Positions 56,040-64,000 of a DNA stretch of 64,000 nucleotides are shown here, in pieces. Made by a program: the position numbers and the translations under genes. This DNA comes from Strongylocentrotus droebachiensis (lineage: Eukaryota; Echinodermata; Echinoidea; Camarodonta; Strongylocentrotidae). The notes under the pieces were generated by a model. The model was not told where the DNA came from, searched no databases, and saw nothing but the letters and a program-made list of their open reading frames with translations. Location of the stretch: the NCBI GenBank assembly GCA_035222895.1, contig JAVYIG010000693.1, positions 62,001 through 126,000 on the forward strand. Reading direction: 5' to 3'. Numbering within the stretch: position 1 is the first letter of the stretch; each line of letters begins with the position of its first letter.

Positions 56040-59000
56040 ACATCACCATGCAAGCCGACACTTACAAGCAGCATCTAAGAAATAAGATGGTGTGCACCTC
56101 CTTTGACCGACGGTTGCAAACGTTTCCAAAAATTGCTAATCAGTGATTGAGTATAATAACTAAAATGTGATGCTCAATTGCCTTAGATAACTTACACAGG
56201 CTGTGCAATATTTCTGTCGGCAGTATTTTAAGGTATGAAAATTACTGTACATATTTTTTGAAAATGATTGCAACCATTACAGATATGAACCCCACCACTC
56301 ACTACAAAGTTGCCTCTTTCGCTTTTCTTTTCAATGTTACTCATTTGCCTCTTTCTCCATCTCTCCACTGTATGCTTCTTTCCTCACATTTTCTACCATC
56401 TCGCACCCCCTTTCTTCTTTGTGCGCTCTCCCTAACCTGCTACCATTCTCAGTGACCTAGCTTCCTTTCTGCAACTCTCTCTCATCCCCCCCCCCTTCTC
56501 TCCCTCCCCTTCCCTCTCCTCTCTCTCAATCTGTCCCATCCCGCCCCCCACCATAAACTATTGCATTCTTCTGATATCTTCTGCAACTGCATCTCAAGAC
56601 AACAAATTGGACAGCATCATACTACAACCATGCCATCGTAAAGTTTATGCATATTGTATATCTTTATTCCATCTTCCATATCATGCTTCTCTGTCTATCC
56701 AAACAACCCATGTTGAATATACATAACATTCAAATTACATGTATATCATTATCAACATCACATGGTATATGCATTACAGTTCCATTTTCATTCCATTTCA
56801 AATTACATGTATATCAATATCACATGGTACATCCCCCTCCCCCCTCCCTTCCCCAACCCCTGTGATCTAGCACTTGCTGTACGTGCTTTATTTGACATAG
56901 TTTGATACATGTAGTTCGTGGAACAATAATCAGTTCATAAAATCCTGAGCAGTCCATTAAAGACTTTAGTCCTTTCACACTACTAAACAAAACCGTATAT
57001 ACCACACTTGTATGGTCTAAATCAGGGCCTCCTTTTATACAACTTGATATTAACAACAAGATACAGTAACTGCTATATAAAGCTACTCAAATCATTGCAT
57101 TTGATTGGCTGTGGGCAAAATTGGTACATAAATAACGGCCGTTATTGATATTGAGTTTTGTAAGAAAGGGCCTCCACGGTCAAAGATGCGTTGAATAAAA
57201 CAACCATCTTCTCGGTCTAAACAGCTCCAATTTTATAAACTAAAGTATAGACTCGACTGTAAATCCAGCACTGGTTTTTAAATTTGGTCAAAATGTGAAC
57301 ACTTTTGGGGAGATGAACTTCTGATACAACTTCATCTGTATTCAAAGAATGTTGTCAACCACTAAAAGCACAAAGTTTGTTTTAACAAGGGGCCTCATTC
57401 TGAAAACGATATTATCTATTGTGGACAAACTATGTCAATTGTAATAACAAACTGAAACTGCAAAGAACTAAGACTACCGGTAACCATTAGTGCTTGCGCG
57501 GATCTCTCTTTTAACGTTACGCGAATGCAGCTATCTCTGCGCATATAATAAACAATAACTTGTCCTAAATTTTATTTGTTTTGACAGCTAACATTGCTTC
57601 ACTAACATAAAATATAACATTCTTGTCAGAATATCACCTGCGGTCAAATCTGTAAATGAAAATATTTTTACAAACGGATTTTAGATTAGAACTAATACAA
57701 GATAAAAAGACATATAAGTGCATTTCCCAATACATACCGGTACTGTTTTTTGTATGACTTTCTTTTGCAAAAGTGGATGGTGTTTTTCTAAGCAATAATC
57801 CAGATATACATGTACACAATACAGGTCCTCTGACAACAAGTAGTTTGAACAGTTAAGCATATACTGTAAAGTGATAGTTAATGAATGAAATAAACTAATC
57901 TCATTAAGATGGAAGGACCATCCCTTTATACGAAACACAAAGATGGCTCTTGGCTTTATAGTTCCATGCGAATATCCATCATGAGATTCATAAGATTCTC
58001 GGCCCATTACCAGACTGACAATGTTGAATGGGGATGTACATTGTATAAGAAAGGCCAAAAAGACTCCAGAGGACTCCTAAAGACTTCAAGAGGCTCCCAA
58101 ACGGTAATATATTATTGACACACATTTAAAAAACACCTTACAATAAACAATCATGAAACTGTGTACCAATAGATTATATTCTCTTCTAAATGAAAGCATT
58201 TTTAGTACAGTAAAAATACATTTTTGTTCATTTACTCAGAATAATACAATTCTCATTTTTCTCATACTTTGTCATGTTCAGTTTCTCAATGATTAGACAG
58301 AGATAAATAAATAACTAATACCTACATATACAATAAGCATTCTTGTGGTAATGTTCATAAGTCTGTACATAAACTGTTGGTTAAGACGTTTTCACCACAG
58401 AATATATGACTAGATTCTTTTTTTTCTTTTTCCCTACCGGTATTCAAATTGTACATAACTGATCACTTCTTTTAGGAGATGATGTATTGTTAGTCTTAAA
58501 TGAATTAAGAATGTAGAATTTAAATGCAAAACAATGAATTTAGATTATGAAATATTATAGTTACATGATCAAGAATGTTATCTTCTTTGGGGTTTCTTTA
58601 TACATTAAATTAATGATACATGTTTGGCAAGTTTATAAGGATGAAGAAATACACAATTTTATAACTCAACTGAAAATAAGACAATCAAAACATTTCGTCA
58701 CTGTTTTCACGAAGTGACGGTAGTGAAAAAAAATTGCATTCACTTTGCGTTACGATTTTCCTCACTACCGTCACTTCGTGAAAACAAGGACGATTTGTTT
58801 CATAGCAAAAGTGTACATGTATCTGTAGGTCTCATCTAATTAATAATTAAGAACATACAAAATTTGACAAATTAAATTCAATTCACAAAAAATGGCAAAG
58901 TTTTTTTTCTTCACAATATTCACCTCTAAGTCTCCTAACCAATGTAACAATGAAAGAATTCACTACCAGTATTCAGCACAAATTTGCTCTAAGCTGTGAT

Positions 59001-60173
59001 AGAGCTTTCTATTCTATTTCTAAGCTAATCTTCAATTGCATTAACACTTTTAAAGATTTGACTTTGCATTTGTAATGGAAGCATAACAAAATATCATCAA
59101 AATCCCAATCAAAATTCTCTAAAATAAATTACTATCATTTTAGAGTATTTGAATAAGATTAATAATACAATTTGCATTTTAATGAATAACTCACACATTG
59201 GAAGATGAGAACAACAAAAAGAAATAATTTTGCTAATCTAAAATCACACCACTGCCCATCATTCTCATCTTAATATTTGTGATAATCTTAATCCTTTTCT
59301 GGATTAATTAGTTACAATAACTGTTATAAGCTACTTAAATCGTGGCATTTGATTGGCTGAGATCAAATTTGTCATAGAAATCTAGCATTTGTTATGGATA
59401 ACAAGGTTTACGAAACGGGGCACTGGAAAGCAAATGTGCTGTATACTCCTACAATTCATATCAAATCAAAAGGCTTAAGTAGAACGTGAGATAGACATCT
59501 ATCATTAACATATTATGCTACATTACATAATGCTCTTATCAATTACATTTACAACTATTACTGTTTTTATTTTTGATGATTTATATTTAAAAGATAAGCA
59601 GCATTCATCTTCACACAAATTATAGAAGATTGCGTTTCCACAAGAACGAATTTGTAAAAAATCTTAACATGACGTGGAATGGATACTTTTTTCAGCCACA
59701 AAGCTTTTGACATTAATTTTCAGCAACAAAACTTAACCGTGCTGAAAAAACACAAAAAGGAACAAGTGCAATAAACATATAAGGTGTACAACTGGGGAAG
59801 AAAAAATTATTTATTTCAGGAGACAAAATTTGAAATTTAAACTATTAATACTTTAATGTTACCTGGCTATGTAAGGACCAATAGGCTAACAATATTGTTG
59901 AAAAGGAATACTACGATTCCATGGATCAATGCCATGGAAACAAGAAATGGGTGATCACAACAAAGAGCTACAAAGCATGTAACCAATGGCCAATGAGACT
60001 AACACTATGGTCTCATGGGTCTGACTCTGACTTTTTGGAAGATTCAAGAGACTAAAATGAACAAAGTTGGACTTCTCCATGTTAAAGGATCTGTGGATAT
60101 TCAAGAACCCTTTGTACAGGTGCTATCTCCAAAGTGGCTTATACCTCAGAGCTATTATGCCTTAATCTTTCAC
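56040..60173. other. AT-rich, no gene recognised
   Basis: No coding exon was seen on either strand. Diverged MITE fragments of the 34710 type lie near 57070-57172 and 59316-59423. The region could be a long 3' UTR of a gene outside the window, but nothing proves it. Confidence 0.4.
58703..58785. repeat. 24-bp perfect inverted repeat
   Basis: 58703-58726 and 58762-58785 pair exactly around 35 bases. The arm word GACGAAGTGACGG-like also occurs once at about 5176. Confidence 0.85.
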
Positions 60174-60370
60174 TTTAAAGTGGGACTGCACTACTTATAG
60201 CTACTTGCACCCTCTATACAGCCAACAATGCCTAAGCAGTACCCGTTGATCCACCATGGTCCCCTTTTTCTTATGTTAATTGAGAGCTGATTTGATGAGA
60301 TAACCACCTGCCAGTGACCATGCAGGGAGGTCTAATTCCTCCTGGCCAAACTAGTGCAGATAAGATTTAA
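60174..60370. mobile_element. MITE, TTTAAAGCCCCACTG family, copy 2
   Basis: Same body as the copies at 50525 and 63505; ends TTTAAAGTGGGACTGCACTA and CTAGTGCAGATAAGATTTAA, more diverged than copy 3. Confidence 0.75.
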
Positions 60371-61570
60371 GAACACTCTTTTCCCACTGGTCATTAAGAG
60401 CGGACCCCATTCCATGATTTTCTTTAATAGTTAAACCTCAGCATGGTTCATAAATCACAAACTTTTTCAAAAATACATAAAGACTAAAGCCTCGTTCAGA
60501 TATGATGTGAAAAAAACGCAGCTTTTTTTATGATGACGTAAAGTGTAATACACTGCACATTTCTGTATTTTATGACACAAAGCTCGCTGAATATCCGCCG
60601 GAACTTTGTTTTTTTGCGTCATATCTGAACGAGCCTTTACATTGACAATCTCTTAATTGGGGTGATAAAGACTACAAAAGAAGTGATAAATACAATACAT
60701 TAATATACAGGTACAGGTACATGTGAGCGATGAAAGATGGGTATCCTAAGGTAGAATTATTGCACAATAAACCGACATGCTCTTACTAATAAATGCATAT
60801 CTCGCTACCTGCTAAAGACAAATCTTGAGGAAGAAACATAATCAATGTTATCGGTATATAAAAAGAGTTGTATGATAACGGGTAGTATGGGTGATATCAA
60901 AATTCCATTACATGCAGAAATCAAATATCTATTAAACTTTCCTGTCCCAAACATCAAGCAGCAAAAACCAAATTGATTCATCCTTCTCAAAAAACAAAAA
61001 TTCTAGAAGAATGGCCAAACAAAAGTTTAATTTTTCTTTTCTAATTTCACTATTACACATTGCAGCAAAGAAAAAGCAAATTTTAAGAGAAAATCATAAT
61101 TTTTTTCTTAAGTATGAACTACATTGTACATGCGGTAAGCCTGAACAAAAATGGCTACAGCAAGAAAAATGAATTTAAATTTTGGGGTTTGCTCATTTCA
61201 TCTATGCTACGTAAATGACTTCCAACACTATTATAGATGGAATTGTAATAAACACATACAAAAGGTACTGATCTCTATGAAGTTCAGAAAAATATGAAAG
61301 ATCTATTCAAATAAAATCAAAATCCCCTTTAGTGTTCAAATAAAATGTCATAAATTTTAGAGACAGACTACTGCACAACTCTAACAACAGTCAATGAATT
61401 GCTTTTTTATAAAATAAATATTAAACACAAGCTTCGCCTTTATCGGGAAACTTTCAGGACAAGTGTATGTTATATAAGAAATGTCTACGGACGAAAGAGT
61501 ATGGAGAGAAATGGCAACAACAATAACAATAACAACTAGATGGAACTTCGACTGCGCGCAGTCGAAAGTG
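60371..61570. other. AT-rich, no gene recognised
   Basis: A short inverted pair, 'gcctcgttcagatatgatg' near 60490 and 'atatctgaacgagcc' near 60621, suggests another decayed MITE of about 150 bp. Nothing else was seen. Confidence 0.4.
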
Positions 61571-62447
61571 ATGCCTCCGTCATAGAGCAATTGTAATCCA
61601 TTAACAGGTTCTCAGAATATTGTGATTACAAGCAATTTCTCATATATGTATGTGACCCTTTGATCTTTGACCTCATGTCCCTAAAATCTACTCAGTTCAT
61701 TGGCTCTGCAAGATGTCCTGAGTTAAATAGTAATCCATCTGTCAGTTCTAATGAGAATGCGTTCACAAGCTATTTTTGCATACATAATGAGCCCATGACC
61801 TTTGACCTTATGAACCAAGAATCTACTCAGTTCATTGGCTCTGCAAGATACATAAATGATCTAAGTTTGGCAGGAATCCATCAATCTGTTCTAATAAAAA
61901 TACGATCACAAACTATTTTTGCATACATAATGAGCCGCATGACCTTTGACCTCATGACCCCAAAATCTAATCAGTTCATTGGCTCTGCAAGATACATACA
62001 TGACCTAAGTTTGACAGGAATCCATCAATCGGTTCTTCAGATAACGTGATCACAAGCTGTTTTTGCATACATAATGAGCCCTGTGACCTTTGACCTTTGA
62101 CCTCGTGACCCCTAAATCTAATCAGTTTATTGGCTCTGCAAGATACATACATGACCTAAGTTTGGCAGAAATCCATCAATCGGTTCTTCAGATAACGCGA
62201 TCACGAGCTGTTTTTGCATACATAATGAGCCCTGTGACCTTTGACCTCGTGACCCCAAAATCTAATCAGTTCATCGGCTCTGCAAGATACATACATGACC
62301 AAAGTTTGGCAGGAATCCATCCATCGGTTCTTTAGATAACGCGATCACGAGAACGGGACGTACGTACGTACGTACAGACGTACGTACGTACAGACGGACG
62401 GACAACCCGAAAACATAATGCCTCCGGCTACTTCGTAACGGAGGCAT
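61571..62447. mobile_element. Element with ATGCCTCCGT inverted ends carrying a tandem array
   Basis: ATGCCTCCGT at 61571-61580 and its complement ACGGAGGCAT at 62438-62447 bound the tandem array and a (CGTA)n/(CGGA)n tract at 62355-62402. No target duplication could be recognised. Confidence 0.6.
61655..62345 (+). repeat. About 143-bp tandem repeat, near five units, each with a TGACCTTTGACC-type site
   Basis: The anchor 'tcattggctctgcaagat' recurs at about 61697, 61832, 61976, 62127 and 62270 (spacings of roughly 135, 144, 151 and 143). Each unit begins with TGACCTTTGACCTYRTGACC or a close variant. The 129- and 81-codon ORFs here are translations of the repeat. Confidence 0.9.
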
Positions 62448-62948
62448 AAAAATACAGAAACGTTATCACACACCCCTTTCAAAATTTGGAGTGTTTATTA
62501 AACAACTTATCTACCAAGAGTGTCTACAGTTTTTAGAAAGAAACACATATTTACCATTTTCAGTACAAATCTTCTTGCTTTTTCTTTCTTACTATGATAC
62601 TGAATACATATGACTCTTCCAGTGATTTATTCACAATATTTACACGTAAATTTCTTTCTCATTTGTATGTACATGGTTTGTAATGTACACTTAGCTCTCT
62701 ATTTACTATGCTTCCTAAAAAGTAATGCTCACTATTAATGACATGATATATACGGGTGCCTGCATGTTCATTGATAAATGCATAGGCATGAACATGTAGG
62801 CGTGTATATCTAATCATGTTTGCTGCATTTGTGTTAGTATAATACTACAAATGTAATACCGAACACTTTCATCAATCCACTGCCTTGAAAAGCAGTAATT
62901 GTCAACTGAAAGTGTAACTCAAAGGTGTTCTTTTGAGGGCAAATCTTA
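62448..62948. other. No recognisable feature
   Basis: AT-rich; no coding pattern and no repeat recognised. Confidence 0.4.
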
Positions 62949-63209
62949 AATATATAGACCGGTAGTGGTACAATTGCGGTTCAAGGGTTTTGGGTGCAAA
63001 CTATCCATTCAATGTTGAAGTGCATTTGCGATATCTATCCAGGCCGGATCGATATGATAATTTACCAAATATATCAATTAGTAGGTGGTTTCCCGGCGAA
63101 ATTTGTATCATCATGTATTAGTCAAAACATATTCTTTCACATGATTGGTAATAAGAGCTTCCATTTCATTTTTTGAGAGGGGGGCAATTCCATAACTGGT
63201 CTATACCTT
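62949..63209. mobile_element. TA-target MITE, GTATAGACCAG family, copy 2
   Basis: Ends AATATATAGACCGG and CTGGTCTATACCTT, flanked by TA at 62947-62948 and 63210-63211 (62947-62948 reads TA). The interior is the inverse of 38630-38987. Confidence 0.7.
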
Positions 63210-63264
63210 TAAGTATTTACCCACATATATTACCAGGTATAATGGCAAATGAATATGCATTAAC

Positions 63265-63935
63265 GCGTTACTGAACTGATGAACTTCCGGCCCAAGCGTA
63301 CTGTTTAATGCACAGCGCCATCTCATGGTCAACTTGCCAACAGTGCACGACCTGATATCTAATTCCCACTTTGCAGACAGAGGACTCAATGTGAGAACCA
63401 ACAGTGCAGCTAGGGAAGCAGCGAATTACAGGACCATACTGCTACAGCTGACCTGAGATGGCACTGGAGGGGATTTTGCAGTCGTGCTTCTAGTACAGTA
63501 TGGCTTTAAAGCCCCACTGCACTACTTATAGCTACTTGCGCCCTCTATATAGCGAACAATGCCTAATCGGTGACCAATTGGTCCCCCATGATCCCCTTTT
63601 TCTTATGTTAATTGAGAGCTTATTTGATAAGATAACCACCTGTCAGTGACCATGCAGGGAGGTCTAATCCCTCCAGGCCAAACTAGTGCAGTGGGGCTTT
63701 AAAGCGTTACTAGACTGATGAACTACCTGCCCAAGCATATTGTTTACTGCACAGTGCCATCTTATGGTCACCATGTCATCAGTGCACAACCCACTTTGCA
63801 GACACAGGAATCAATGCGATAACCAACAGTGCATCTAGGGAAGCAGCGAATTACAGGAACATACTGCTACAGCTGACCTGAGTTGGCACTAGTGGGGAAT
63901 TTGCAGTCGTGCTTCTAGTACAGTATGGCTTTAAA
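63265..63935. repeat. Tandem duplication (about 240-bp units) with a MITE at the junction
   Basis: Unit 1 (63265-63510) and unit 2 (63704-63935) both run from 'gcgttact..actgatgaact' to 'cttctagtacagtatggctttaaa'. The 199-bp MITE at 63505-63703 separates them exactly at the shared TTTAAA. Confidence 0.85.
63505..63703. mobile_element. MITE, TTTAAAGCCCCACTG family, copy 3 (best ends)
   Basis: TTTAAAGCCCCACTGCACTA at the left and TAGTGCAGTGGGGCTTTAAA at the right are perfect inverted repeats. The palindromic TTTAAA at each side makes a TTAA or similar target duplication plausible. Confidence 0.85.
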
Positions 63936-64000
63936 ATAATCACTCCCCCTCGAGTTTGGTGGTCTGATCTGAGCTCTACTAGGGCTACCAGCTTGACGCA

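Noticed and set aside
61660..62335. 129- and 81-codon plus-strand ORFs that look like a repeat protein
   Set aside because: Tandem DNA repeat read in one frame; periods of 135, 144 and 151 bases are not consistently preserved and no family is recognised.
61655..62345. Regularly spaced repeats, CRISPR-like at first sight
   Set aside because: Whole 143-bp units are repeated, with no unique spacers, in a eukaryotic genome.

Overview
The window is animal nuclear DNA, most likely from a marine invertebrate deuterostome. An echinoderm is my best guess; it is an inference from gene content and transposon types, not a proof. Supporting signs are short spliced exons separated by long introns, GT/AG splice sites, abundant microsatellites, an interstitial (CCCTAA)n tract, LINE/SINE/MITE debris and a tyrosine-recombinase retrotransposon. 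There are no bacterial-style operons.

Two host loci can be reconstructed exon by exon. The first is an ACCS-like gene (1-aminocyclopropane-1-carboxylate synthase-like, PLP-dependent aminotransferase fold I) on the minus strand, present as two tandem copies about 29 kb apart. Copy B (29948-41637) has eleven recognisable exons; its last short C-terminal exon was not found. Copy A (3698-12757) has intact exons 1-8 but loses homology to B shortly after exon 8, inside a SINE. Exon phases and lengths match between copies except for one extra codon in B exon 3. The second locus is NELFE (negative elongation factor E), plus strand, eight exons (46450-54120), joining to 276 codons plus stop. Its 3' flank carries a tandem repeat built from the end of its own last coding exon.

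Between the ACCS copies (about 13.4-29.9 kb) is a transposon-rich block. A minus-strand LINE (16809-27357) is split by a 7.86-kb Ngaro-type (DIRS-order) retrotransposon (18576-26432) with complete split direct repeats A1-ORFs-B1-A2-B2, a gag-like ORF, RT/RNase H and a tyrosine recombinase, plus a decayed SGNH-hydrolase-like region. The LINE reading frame resumes across the insertion with a shared ATAA and no target-site duplication.

The left edge holds the C-terminal part of a P-element-like transposase. The stretch 42.6-44.3 kb is a non-autonomous element with an exact 8-bp target-site duplication, filled by a GGGGCAC-rich minisatellite. From 54 kb to the right end there is no recognisable gene beyond the NELFE 3' region: the DNA holds MITEs, foldback elements, a 143-bp tandem array carrying nuclear-receptor DR1-like sites in every unit, and long AT-rich stretches with no visible feature.
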